A DNA stretch of 64,000 nucleotides. Origin: DASXKD01 sp963734725. GTDB lineage: Bacteria; Actinomycetota; Actinomycetes; Streptosporangiales; Streptosporangiaceae. The notes below the pieces were generated by a model. The model was not told the origin of the DNA. It did no database searches and saw nothing but the letters and a program-made list of their open reading frames with translations. Shown here piece after piece: positions 42,604-50,902 of this stretch. Position 1 is the stretch's first letter, and each line of letters starts with the position of its first letter. The stretch is from contig CAVTIX010000016.1 of NCBI GenBank assembly GCA_963734725.1, positions 1 to 64,000 on the forward strand, in the 5' to 3' direction. Made by a program: the position numbers and the translations under genes.

Positions 42604-43524
42604 ATGCCGCCGGACGCAGCCCGCCCGCCCGGCGCGCGCCGGGCCGCGGTGGTGGCCAATCCCACCAAGCACGACGACGTCCCGAAGCTCAGGGACGCCG
42701 TCCGCGCGGCGATGGTCGAGCACGGCTGGGACGAACCGCTCTGGTTCGAGACCACGCCCGCCGACCCGGGCACGGGCCACGCGGCGCAGGCGGTGCGGTC
42801 CGGCGTCGATCTGGTGCTGGCCTGCGGCGGCGACGGCACCGTCACGGCCTGCGCGGAAGGGGTCGCGGGCACCGGGGTCCCGCTGGCCATCCTGCCGCTC
42901 GGCACCGGCAACCTGCTCGCTCGCAACCTCGGACTGCCCCTCGATCCCGATACGGCGCTGGTCATCGCGCTCACGGGCAGCGATCGTCGGCTGGACGCGG
43001 GCTCGGCCAACGGGCGCCCGTTTGTGGTCATGGCCGGCCTGGGTTTGGACGCCAAGATGCTCGGCGAGTCCAGCGAGCCGCTGAAGAAGCGGCTCGGCTT
43101 GGCCGCTTACGTCCTGTCCGCGCTGCGCCACCTGCGGGACCGTCCAGTACGGGTGAGCCTGGTCGCGGACGGTGGGCCGCCGCAGCGGCTGCGGGCCAGC
43201 GCCGTGATCGTCGGCAACGTCGGCTGGTTGCAGGGTGGCGTCCGGCTGCTCCCGGACGCCGAACCCGACGACGGCATCCTGGACGCCGTGGTCCTGACCG
43301 CCCGCGGGTGGAGTGGCTGGCTCAGGCTCACCGCACGGGTGCTGCTGCGCCGCCAGACGCCAGGCCAGATGACCGCACTGCGGTTCCGGCAGTTGACCGT
43401 CACCGCCGACCGTGAGCAGCCGTGGGAACTCGACGGCGAGGTCATGGGCGGGACCAGGCGGCTAATGATCGTCACCCAGCCAGGCCGGCTGCTGGTGCGG
43501 GTGCCGGACCGGGCCACGGGCTAG
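42604..43524 (+). CDS. Diacylglycerol kinase-like lipid kinase
   Basis: Protein of 306 residues of the DAGK catalytic family. VVANPTKHDDVPKLRD begins the N-lobe, LVLACGGDGTVTACAEGV is the GGDGT nucleotide-binding motif, and LPLGTGNLLARNLGLP the conserved loop after it; the C-lobe has VIVGNVGWLQGGVRLLPDAEPDDG. Such enzymes phosphorylate diacylglycerol or related lipids at the membrane face. ATG 42604 gives the usual N-terminus; the frame also opens at 42550 within a tandem repeat. Confidence 0.88.
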   Translation: MPPDAARPPGARRAAVVANPTKHDDVPKLRDAVRAAMVEHGWDEPLWFETTPADPGTGHAAQAVRSGVDLVLACGGDGTVTACAEGVAGTGVPLAILPLGTGNLLARNLGLPLDPDTALVIALTGSDRRLDAGSANGRPFVVMAGLGLDAKMLGESSEPLKKRLGLAAYVLSALRHLRDRPVRVSLVADGGPPQRLRASAVIVGNVGWLQGGVRLLPDAEPDDGILDAVVLTARGWSGWLRLTARVLLRRQTPGQMTALRFRQLTVTADREQPWELDGEVMGGTRRLMIVTQPGRLLVRVPDRATG

Positions 43525-43645
43525 CGCCGCGGGTCCGGCCGACCCGCCCGCCCCGCGGGCCGCCCGCGCCTGCACCCGAGGCCGCCCAGGTCTACGCCCA
43601 CCGCGGCCTGTCCGCGTGACCTCCCGCGTGCCGCTGGCTTATGGG

Positions 43646-43683
43646 TGTGAGTTAGGTGTTCAAAGAGCAACACCAAACTCACA
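43646..43683. terminator. Strong 15-base hairpin
   Basis: TGTGAGTTAGGTGTT (43646-43660) pairs with AACACCAAACTCACA (43669-43683) with one mismatch around an 8-base loop. It lies between two convergent units, the lipid kinase and the DUF421 fragment, in a less GC-rich spot. It may be a bidirectional terminator, or an end of a lost mobile element. Confidence 0.45.
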
Positions 43684-43734
43684 ATCATGACCGTCATGGG
43701 CCGTGGTAGCTGGGGTGGATGTGGGGGAATGCGA

Positions 43735-43890
43735 CTACTGAGGTCGCGTTCCTCGACGGAGGTTGAGGTTGGCCAGCCCGCGCTTGCCAGCCACCCGGAA
43801 CAGTATGGCCATCAGCACATACACCAAGACCGTGCGCAGGATCTTCTCGGTGAGCGGAATCTGCTCGACGAACAAGGCACGCCACATGCC
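43735..43890 (-). pseudogene. DUF421 (YetF-like) membrane protein, N-terminal fragment
   Basis: ATG 43890 behind GGAGG begins MWRALFVEQIPLTEKILRTV, then VLMAILFRVAGKRGLANLN, the first membrane helix of DUF421 proteins. The family would continue after LANLN with its conserved TFDLVV stretch, but the sequence instead changes and stops at 43735. The C-terminal two thirds are missing. Not expected to work. Confidence 0.65.
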
Positions 43891-44010
43891 AGCCTCCAGG
43901 TGCGGAAGAGACCAGCCTGTCACTCGTTCATCCGCTGTGCCCTCGATGCCCGTGGCGCCGTGCTCGCCGGCGCCGTGTGGCCGGCCTGCCCGGTGTGCTC
44001 GCGATACTCG

Positions 44011-44676
44011 TCATGCCCGGCCCTGCCCGGAGTACTCGGCATGACTGCGGTGCTCACCGTGCTCCGTTTGCTCGCGGCGCTCACGGCGGCGGCGCCGCCA
44101 CAGCAGCACGATCGCCACGATCACCAGCAGCACGAGGAGCCCGCCGAGCACGAGGCTGGGACCGTGTAGCGTGCTGGCGACGTTCGCCCAGTTCTTGCCG
44201 ACCAGGTACCCGGCCCAGGCCAGGGCCGCGGTCCAGGGAATGCAACCGAGGACGGTGTAGATGCCGAACCGGGCCGGCGGCATCCGGGCCAGGCCGGCGG
44301 GCAGCGAGATAAACGTCCGCACCGCGGGCAGCAGCCGCCCGAAGAACACGGCCTTCCCGCCGTGGCGGCCGAACCACCGCTCGCTCCGGTCGATGTCGTC
44401 GTCGCGGAGCAGGATGTAGCGGCCCCAGCGGCGCCATGCTGCCCGCCCGCCGTAGGCGCCCACGCCCCAGGCGAGGTAGCTGCCCACCACGTTGCCGGCC
44501 ACTCCCGCAGCGATCGCCACCATCAGGTTCATGTGCGTGCCGGCCACCGCACCCGCGGACAGTGCGCCGGCGAACGGCATCGTCAGCTCGGATGGCACCG
44601 GGATGCACGCCGACTCAGCGAGCATCAGGAGGAACACCGCCAGGTACCCATAGCTGCTGATGAAGTGCTGCACGCT
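44011..44676 (-). CDS. DedA family membrane protein
   Basis: Protein of 221 residues with about five hydrophobic segments. YGYLAVFLLMLAESACIPVPSE contains the DedA/SNARE-associated reentrant motif (E..IPVPSE), NVVGSYLAWGVGAYGG the second glycine-rich motif, and FFGRLLPAVRTFISLPAGLARM the arginine-rich F.R..P..R motif. DedA proteins move lipids across the membrane and help keep membrane potential. GTG 44676 gives the family start; the frame runs further upstream to 44754. Basic, charged C-terminus. Confidence 0.88.
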   Translation of the reverse strand, partial: SVQHFISSYGYLAVFLLMLAESACIPVPSELTMPFAGALSAGAVAGTHMNLMVAIAAGVAGNVVGSYLAWGVGAYGGRAAWRRWGRYILLRDDDIDRSERWFGRHGGKAVFFGRLLPAVRTFISLPAGLARMPPARFGIYTVLGCIPWTAALAWAGYLVGKNWANVASTLHGPSLVLGGLLVLLVIVAIVLLWRRRRRERREQTEHGEHRSHAEYSGQGRA

Positions 44677-44822
44677 CGGCGAGCCCCTTTCGTGTCGCGA
44701 AGCCCGCCAGCTACCCGGGCCGGGCCGGCCGAAACGAAGCGCGCGCAGCACCACACGCCGTTGCGCATCGGATGATCGGCGCGGACGAGCCGGGCGGGGC
44801 GGGCGGATTGCGCGCCGGGCGG

Positions 44823-45840
44823 TTAGGCGGATGGGCGGATGTCCAGGTTGGTATTGAAGGCGCGGAAGGCGCGTTCCACCTGGGCGAGGGCCTTGTAGGA
44901 GGAGACGATCTCGCTGCTGTCCAGGCCGCTGGCGCCGACGCTGGTGCGCAGCACGTAGATGCCATCCAGGGCGGCCTCGGCGGTGATGGACTCCTCGTTG
45001 CGGGCGTAGCTGAGGTGGTCCTCGCCGATGTCGATGGTGAGGTGCTTGCCGACCTTGCGCCGGTTGAGGACTCTGTCTGCGCGCAGCGCGATCTTGTCCT
45101 TGCCGCGCAGCGGCTGCCGGGCCCGCTGGGTGGCGGCGGTGATCTTGGCCAGGCCGGCTTCGGTGGCGGCCAGCAGTGCTTCCCGCTTGCGGGCCCGCTC
45201 GGCTTCCAGGAACGGGTTCTTGCAGGCCACCAGCCGCTCGCCGGGATAGTCCGGGCAGGTGATCTCGGCCAGATCGGTCTGGTCGAACAGGGACAGCTGC
45301 AGCGCGCCGTCGCGGACCAGCGCCTTGACCTGCGGGGCGCGCAGCGCCGTGATCCAGTCCAGGCCCGCGGGGCCGACGTCCTCGCGCAGCCTTGCTGCGG
45401 TCAGCATGCCGCGGTCGCCGACGAGCACCACGCGGGTGATGCCGAACCGGTCTTTGAGCTTGCCTGCCTGGCTGGCGACGGTCTTGGGGTCGCCGGTGTT
45501 GCCGTTGAATACCTCGATGGCGACCGGGATGCCGTCCTTGGAGGTCAGCAGCCCGTAGACGATCTGCAACCGGCCCCGCACCCCGTCTTTGGGGTGGCCG
45601 ATGGCGCCCAGCGGGCAGGTCCGGCCCTCGAACGCGGCGGAGGAGACGTCGTAGAGGACCAGGGTCCCGCCGGCCAGGTGCCGGGCCGCCAGCGCGTCCT
45701 CGATCCGCTGCTGCCGGGCGGCCAGCCAGTCCATCGCCGCATACAGGTCATCCTCATCACAGCCGCCCAGGTGCAGGATCTCGCCCAGGGAGCTGGCCGC
45801 GGTGGCGTCCCGCAGACCGCGGGCGATCGCCAGGGCGGCC
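44823..45840 (-). mobile_element. IS1634-family insertion sequence fragment
   Basis: Transposase part of the fused gene. Neither terminal inverted repeats nor a target duplication were found, because both ends of the element are missing. It is a relic whose left end lies inside the hydrolase reading frame. Confidence 0.7.
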
Positions 45841-46631
45841 TGGTCGTCCAGCGTGGCCAGGAACGCGGCGATGGCGTCGGCGATCCGCGGCGCCGCGCGG
45901 CGAGGAAGGTGATGCCCGGGCCCGTTCAGCAACTCGACGCGGGCGTCGGGCAGCGCGGCCGCGAGCCGGTGGGTCGCCCGGACCGGGATGATCATGTCGT
46001 GCGCGTCGGCCATCAGCAGTACCGGCTGTGTCACCTCGGACACGGACGCGGCCAGCTCATCGAGTTCCCGCATCAGCGCCCGCTGCTCGGTAAGGAAGCT
46101 GCGCCACAACGCCCCATGATCATGATGGGCGTAGCCCCAGATCTGCAAGTTCACGAACTCATCCGCGGCCAGCGGCCGCCGCCGCAGCCGGGTCATGCCG
46201 GCCAGCCCGGCCCGGGCCAGCCAGGGCGTCAAACGCCACGCCATGAACGCGAGGAACTCACCGCTCACCGGTGCGGCCAGTGGCCAGTCCGCCCCGGTCA
46301 GGCAGCCCGGGCCGACGCTGGCCAGCAGGACCAGGCCCGCCACCCGCTCGGGAGCCAGCCGGGCCGCCGCCAGGGCGACCCCGCCGCCGTAGGAGTGGCC
46401 GACAAGCACCGCCTGGTCGATACACCGCGTGTCCATATCCGCCAGCAGCGCGCGGGCACCGGCCGTAAAGCCCCCGGCGGGCCGCCGGCTCGCCCCGTAC
46501 CCGGGCCGGTCCGGCGCCAGCACGCTTAGCCCGTGTGGCAAGTGTCCCTCGACCTGCTTCCAGTCCGCCCCGGAACCCGGCTGACCGTGCAGCAGCACCA
46601 CCCAGCGCCCGCTCCCCGCAATTCGGCCCAC
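44823..46631 (-). CDS. Alpha/beta hydrolase fused in frame to an IS1634-type transposase
   Basis: A 602-residue chimera. Residues 1 to ~262 are a complete alpha/beta hydrolase: VVLLHGQPGSGADW, nucleophile GHSYGGGVA, MADAHDMIIPV (Asp) and NGPGHHLPRR (His). From ~264 onward the protein is an IS1634/IS4-like transposase lacking its N-terminus, with the catalytic residues in VLYDVSSAAFEG (D), VLVGDRGMLT (D) and YKALAQVERAFRAF (E). It ends early at DIRPSA, short of the usual C-terminus. The join is near 45840. The hydrolase may still fold; the transposase is likely dead without its DNA-binding start and tail. Confidence 0.8.
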   Translation of the reverse strand: MGRIAGSGRWVVLLHGQPGSGADWKQVEGHLPHGLSVLAPDRPGYGASRRPAGGFTAGARALLADMDTRCIDQAVLVGHSYGGGVALAAARLAPERVAGLVLLASVGPGCLTGADWPLAAPVSGEFLAFMAWRLTPWLARAGLAGMTRLRRRPLAADEFVNLQIWGYAHHDHGALWRSFLTEQRALMRELDELAASVSEVTQPVLLMADAHDMIIPVRATHRLAAALPDARVELLNGPGHHLPRRAAPRIADAIAAFLATLDDQAALAIARGLRDATAASSLGEILHLGGCDEDDLYAAMDWLAARQQRIEDALAARHLAGGTLVLYDVSSAAFEGRTCPLGAIGHPKDGVRGRLQIVYGLLTSKDGIPVAIEVFNGNTGDPKTVASQAGKLKDRFGITRVVLVGDRGMLTAARLREDVGPAGLDWITALRAPQVKALVRDGALQLSLFDQTDLAEITCPDYPGERLVACKNPFLEAERARKREALLAATEAGLAKITAATQRARQPLRGKDKIALRADRVLNRRKVGKHLTIDIGEDHLSYARNEESITAEAALDGIYVLRTSVGASGLDSSEIVSSYKALAQVERAFRAFNTNLDIRPSA

Positions 46632-46783
46632 GCCCAGAGCCTAAATCGCCGCTCGCAACCGCAAAATAGGCTGGAAGCCACCAAGATTGCCCACGGAACT
46701 ACGCATACCAGGACATTACCCCGGTAACCCCCGTCCCTTGCGGCGCGCCACGCCGCGTGCCGGGCCTCATTCCGAGCTCTTGT

Positions 46784-46800
46784 GGTAACTCCGGGTTACC
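46784..46800. promoter_or_regulatory. Inverted repeat GGTAAC-N5-GTTACC
   Basis: GGTAAC (46784-46789) and GTTACC (46795-46800) are perfect inverted half-sites, and another GGTAAC occurs about 70 bases upstream. It is 60 bases ahead of the small protein gene and fits a repressor operator, but no regulator is adjacent. Confidence 0.35.
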
Positions 46801-46859
46801 TTAGGAAATGTGTCCGGATGCGAAGTTCCGCCACCAGCCCCCGGCCGATCGAAGGCCGC

Positions 46860-47069
46860 ATGACGTCTGTGGATGACGCCAGCACGCGCGGGGCGACTCC
46901 AGCAGATCACGCCGGCAGTGTGTTGTGCCGCTTGCTGATCTCCCACCCCGAGGTCGTCGACATCGAAATACTCGGCCAGCTTGACCTGCCCGACGGGGTC
47001 ATCATCTATTCGCTGGGCGTGAAGTTGCCGGACGGCCGGGAACTGCTCGTTGACGTCGGGGACGTCTGA
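46860..47069 (+). CDS. Small hypothetical protein
   Basis: Frame of 69 residues from ATG 46860 (GAAGG a few bases upstream). The second half, VLCRLLISHPEVVDIEILGQ then GVIIYSLGVKLPDGRELLVDVG, is a neat beta-rich pattern, which suggests a folded domain. Similar short proteins occur in actinobacteria without known function. A strong hairpin follows 20 bases after the stop. Confidence 0.5.
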   Translation: MTSVDDASTRGATPADHAGSVLCRLLISHPEVVDIEILGQLDLPDGVIIYSLGVKLPDGRELLVDVGDV

Positions 47070-47089
47070 CGGGCAGCGAGCGCGCGAGC

Positions 47090-47133
47090 GCGGCGGCCCG
47101 GCCTGATCCGAACTGATCAGGCCGGGCCGCCGC
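47090..47133. terminator. Bidirectional 19-base hairpin terminator
   Basis: A perfect 19-base inverted repeat (47090-47108 and 47115-47133, ends GCGGCGGCC...CTGATC) with a 6-base loop CGAACT lies between the convergent stops at 47069 and 47160. No U-run, as usual in GC-rich actinobacteria. Confidence 0.85.
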
Positions 47134-47159
47134 AGGTATGCCAAACGGAGTGCGCTAGC

Positions 47160-48830
47160 TCAGCACATGGGGTTCGGCAGCGGTTTGCTCGCCAGGTCGA
47201 ACTGTCCCTTGAAGAAGCCGTGCTCAACCAGGTGGGCGTACTGAAGGTCACCTCCGAACCTGTTGCCGTTGGTCATGTTGCCGAACTCCCACACGCACTG
47301 CCCGCCGACCTTTGCCTGGGTGTAGTACGGGTAGAAGTGCCCCGGGCCGCCTGGCGGCGGGACCGCGCAGCCCTGCGGGGTGTCCGGCGCGCACGTGTTG
47401 ATCTCGCTCGCCGGGGCGTCGGTCTCGAACTGGATGCTCGAATACCTGGCCCCGCCGAGGGTCCTCGGCTGCTGCTGCAGGAAGGGCGAAGGGAACGGCC
47501 CCGGCTTCAGCGAGTTCGGCCAGTCCGCGTAGTAAGGCGTGCCGTCGAAGTCCAGGTCGGTCACGATGCAGCCGGTGGCCAGATCGGGGGGCGTGGTCCC
47601 GCCGTGCGTAAAGCCCTTCGGAGAGCACGGGAAATCATTCAGCTCCTGGCTCGGCTGGGTGCCATCGGGCGGCCCTGCGTTCTCGTAGGCGCCGTGGCAG
47701 TTCAGCCAGAACTTCCCAGCACCCGAACCGACCGGGCCGGTGACGCGGCTGCAGGGCGTGAAGTGGCCGATCTCGTACTGGGTGAGGATGCCGCTCAGCA
47801 GCACCGACCAGCCGATCGAGTTCTGCACCCGGGCGGTATTGAACAGCGGCTGGAAGTTGAACGGGTGGCCGCTGCAGTCGAACATTGACGTGTTCATGAA
47901 GCCGTTGGCGGCCGAGGCGACCATGAACCCGCTCTGCCCGGTCGTCAGGTCGCTGATCGTGACCTTGAACGCGTGCTGGCCGCCGCCGAGGCTCGCGTCC
48001 CACATGTGGGTGCGTATCACGTCACCGGGGTTCATCATCAGCGTCTGCCCGTTGGGGGTGAACGTCGCGCCGTTGGACGTCTCCGGGCCGGGCGGTCCGG
48101 CGGGCACGCCGTTGCGCTGGATGAAGGCGAAGTTCACCGGCTCGATGCAGCCGTTGTTCATGGTCCCGGCCGCATTGGCCGAGAGCGAGTCGATGTTGAG
48201 CGCCGCGCACCAGTGCGTGTTGGAGTTGCAGCTGACCCCGCCGTTGAACGGCGAGAAGCCGGGCGGGTAGAACTGCATCTCCATGAACGCGGCGCCGCCG
48301 CCGGGGAAGGCGCCGTGCGGCGCGTTGCTGTCGCTGTTGGGCATGCAGTTCCGCTGCGGATACGAGCGCGGGTCGCACATGCTCATCCCGAACCACGGCG
48401 CGATAGAGAGCTCGAACCAGTGGGTGACATCGCGGCCGGGATGGGTGACCGTCGGGTTCGCGGCCGGGTCGCGCGGCAGCCGTTCGGTAAAGGTCACATT
48501 GTTGCCTGAGCCAGGGCGGTTCGACAGGAACCGGATCGACGGCTCGTCGTGGCCGACGTAGTAACCATTGTCGCGGAAGCGGTGGCCGTGGCCGATAAAG
48601 CCGCGGATATCGGCGCACAACAGCGTTCGGTCAACCGGCCGCTGGATCGTGCTGTGGCCGTTGCAGTCGAGTTCGCCCACGGCGTTCGGGCGGACCCCGT
48701 GTGACGCCATTGGCACCGCATTGGCCGTCACGCTGAACAGAGACTGGCCTGCGACCAGGACGACCGTCGAGGCGGCGCCTATCACCGCCATCGACCATGT
48801 CCGCCAGTGGCCATGGATGATTCCAGCCAT
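47160..48830 (-). CDS. Secreted protein of unknown function
   Basis: Protein of 556 residues with an N-terminal signal segment (WSMAVIGAASTVVLVAGQSL; cleavage near ANA-VPM). The mature protein is rich in Gly, Asn, Pro and Cys (about 18 cysteines), with many short motifs such as GHGHRFRDNGYYVGHDEPS and NGGVSCNSNTHWCAALNID that resemble secreted beta-sandwich proteins. No catalytic motif recognised; the repeated Trp/Asn/Gly pattern would suit binding of sugars or lipids, but that is a guess. Single gene, long promoter region behind it. Confidence 0.7.
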   Translation of the reverse strand: MAGIIHGHWRTWSMAVIGAASTVVLVAGQSLFSVTANAVPMASHGVRPNAVGELDCNGHSTIQRPVDRTLLCADIRGFIGHGHRFRDNGYYVGHDEPSIRFLSNRPGSGNNVTFTERLPRDPAANPTVTHPGRDVTHWFELSIAPWFGMSMCDPRSYPQRNCMPNSDSNAPHGAFPGGGAAFMEMQFYPPGFSPFNGGVSCNSNTHWCAALNIDSLSANAAGTMNNGCIEPVNFAFIQRNGVPAGPPGPETSNGATFTPNGQTLMMNPGDVIRTHMWDASLGGGQHAFKVTISDLTTGQSGFMVASAANGFMNTSMFDCSGHPFNFQPLFNTARVQNSIGWSVLLSGILTQYEIGHFTPCSRVTGPVGSGAGKFWLNCHGAYENAGPPDGTQPSQELNDFPCSPKGFTHGGTTPPDLATGCIVTDLDFDGTPYYADWPNSLKPGPFPSPFLQQQPRTLGGARYSSIQFETDAPASEINTCAPDTPQGCAVPPPGGPGHFYPYYTQAKVGGQCVWEFGNMTNGNRFGGDLQYAHLVEHGFFKGQFDLASKPLPNPMC

Positions 48831-49034
48831 GGCATCGCTCTCCCTTCGCTGTGGCCCCGCAACTCTGCGGGTGCCGTCCAGACCCGGGCACCGGCACGCC
48901 GAATGCGGTCAGCCGGTGCCACAAGCTGACACCTACGCGTCACCCGTGAATTGAACACCGCGGGTGACTTTCCGGCTGGCCGCCGCAGGTGCCAGTCTCC
49001 CCCGCCGTCGGTGACAAGTCCAGCTTTTGCCTTT

Positions 49035-49195
49035 TCATTACCTTAAGGCCGGGAATGCCGAGGTCGAGTTCGGACGGTCAATTCCGCCATCCACCTCGAG
49101 AGCCTTTCCGGTGACATAACCAGACGCCGGGAGGCGAGGAAGACCACCGCGGTGACGACCTCCCGAGGGTCGCCGATCAGGCGCAGTGGGCCGCC
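49035..49195 (-). pseudogene. SDR oxidoreductase, C-terminal remnant
   Basis: The minus strand reads RLIGDPREVVTAVVFLAS and, after a one-base shift, GYVTGKALEVDGGIDRPN, the end of SDR enzymes of the type found in actinobacterial steroid or fatty-acid degradation clusters. The catalytic and cofactor parts are absent. A KstR-like motif lies just upstream, as would suit the original promoter. Confidence 0.65.
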
Positions 49196-49227
49196 TGCTT
49201 CAGCTGCCAAGTGATCTCTGCGGTAAG

Positions 49228-49241
49228 TAGAACAGGTTTCA
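49228..49241. promoter_or_regulatory. KstR-type operator motif
   Basis: TAGAACAGGTTTCA fits the published mycobacterial KstR consensus TnnAACnnGTTnnA at every fixed position. It lies between the SDR remnant and the divergent TetR gene. The match is by eye from recalled consensus. Confidence 0.55.
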
Positions 49242-49347
49242 GTTCTGTACCGCGAGGGCGTGCCCATGCAACCCGAGCAAGCGTTAGGGAGGTAGGCCTC
49301 GGTCCTGCGATAATGACGCCGTGGCTACCATCAGAAAGGGCCAAGCC

Positions 49348-49983
49348 ATGCCCCGCGGCGCCACCACGGGCAGTCCCAACGGGGCGCTTCGCTCGCGGCG
49401 CAGGGCCGACATGGTCTCGATCGCCGGCGAGCTTTTCGCACAGAAAGGATATCGTGCCACGACCGTCCGCGAGATCGCGGACGCCGCTGGAATCCTGTCC
49501 GGCAGCTTGTACCACCACTTCGACTCCAAGGAGTCGATCGGCGACGAGATCCTGTCGGGGTTCATCAACGAAGTGCTCGCCAACTACCACGGCGCCCTCG
49601 AAGCGGCCCCGGATCCGAAGGCGGCGCTGGAGCAGATCGTGCGCTCGACCAGCCGGACCCTGCCCCAGCACCGGGCTGCCCTTACGATGCTGCAAAACGA
49701 CTGGCATCACTTCGCCGGGCAAGCTCGGTTCGCCTACCTGCCCAAGGCGCTGCGCGAGATCGAGCGGATCTGGATCGAGCAGCTTGAGCTGGGCAAGCAG
49801 GCCGGGCTGTTCCGACTGGACCTGGACGCCAAGCTCACTTACCGGCTGCTCCAGGACGTGCTCTGGGTGCCAACCCAGTGGGGCCGCACCCGCGGCTACA
49901 GCACCGACCAGGTGGTGGACGGGTTCCTGCAGATCCTGTTCGGCGGGATCAGCGCCAGCGCCCCGGGCGCCGCCTGCCCCTGA
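49348..49983 (+). CDS. kstR2: TetR family regulator, KstR2-like
   Basis: Regulator of 211 residues. The DNA-binding part GYRATTVREIADAAGILSGS followed by LYHHFDSKES is nearly that of mycobacterial KstR2, and the C-terminal domain (FRLDLDAKLTYRLLQDVLW, FLQILFGGI) matches too. KstR2 represses the genes that break down the last two sterol rings and responds to a CoA thioester of the C/D-ring intermediate. ATG 49348 follows AAAGGG; GTG 49321 is the longer alternative. No intact sterol genes are adjacent, only remnants, so its targets here may lie elsewhere. Confidence 0.75.
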   Translation: MPRGATTGSPNGALRSRRRADMVSIAGELFAQKGYRATTVREIADAAGILSGSLYHHFDSKESIGDEILSGFINEVLANYHGALEAAPDPKAALEQIVRSTSRTLPQHRAALTMLQNDWHHFAGQARFAYLPKALREIERIWIEQLELGKQAGLFRLDLDAKLTYRLLQDVLWVPTQWGRTRGYSTDQVVDGFLQILFGGISASAPGAACP

Positions 49984-50162
49984 CCCGCCGGAAGGAAACC
50001 GGGGGCGCACCGTCATTTCGTGGCCGCCAAGAATTGCGAGTTCGCGTTCGGCGGGGGCAACCGTCCAGTTGCGCCAGATGGGCGCCGACCTGGCCAGCGA
50101 GAACTGACCCGCCCGGCTCCGCCAGGTGCTTCTACTTCCTGGTTAGCGCTGCCTCGATGCGC

Positions 50163-50702
50163 CTAGGAGTGTTTGAAGGTGGTGGTGAACGCGTTCTTCG
50201 CCGTGCCGGTGATAGCCCCGGTCAGGATTTGCAACACGCTCGCGCTGGTTTGCATGTTGACAGCCGTGCGCAGGGTCACCGTGCCGATAGCCTTGCCGCC
50301 CACGGCACCGTTGGTGTACGAGATCTTGCCGAAATTGACGACCGGCAACTGCTGATTGCTGGTGTTGACGAGCGAGCTATCGATGATCGCCTCATCGATT
50401 GATGTTCCGCCGGTCCCGGACTTCGTGAATTTGAAGGTGTGACCCACGGTCAGATCCGCGATTGTCGCTGTCGTCTTCGTTGTGGATATGGTGACCGTCG
50501 CCTTCATCAGATCACCGACGTGCAGCGCGTTCGTCGAAAGGTACTTCCTACTACCTAGCGTCAATCGTCGCAACGTAACGTGCTCCTTCCTGGGCATACG
50601 CCGCTTGTCGGCCGCTACGGGCCCCGGCAGGCCTAGCGGACGCTCCCGGATGATCGTCCGGCGCACGCGCGCCCCTGTCATCGGGCAAACGTCGAGACGC
50701 AC
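50163..50702 (-). pseudogene. G1-type peptidase-like (eqolisin fold) C-terminal fragment
   Basis: The frame's family-like part begins near 50540: LHVGDLMKATVTISTT, ADLTVGHTFKFTKSG, then PVVNFGKISYTNG and a run of beta strands, resembling the concanavalin-like end of secreted G1 endopeptidases. The N-terminal half and signal peptide are missing, and the position where G1 enzymes carry the catalytic Glu (EWIVE-like) reads DEAIIDSS. The residues before LHVGDLM are Arg-rich and look non-coding. Identification is tentative. Confidence 0.45.
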
Positions 50703-50902
50703 CAGTAGCCGAATTAGACAGATCTCCGGTTGCGGCCGTGGGACCGCGACGATCTCCTGCCGGGCCGACGGCGGGCGCAGAGAGCAGTTCTGGGTCGGCG
50801 GGCGTAACGCCGACGGGTAATGCAGCGGTATTACGAGTGGAACTCTCGGGTCAATCCCAGTTCAAACGCGCTGATCAGGCCGCTGAACAGGGAGGATGTT
50901 CT

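Noticed and set aside
43646..43683. tRNA gene
   Set aside because: Only one stem is present, with no T-arm, D-arm or anticodon layout; no tRNA or rRNA genes were recognised anywhere in the window.
50000..50107. Short coding relic after the KstR2-like gene
   Set aside because: An open stretch is present but no family is recognisable.
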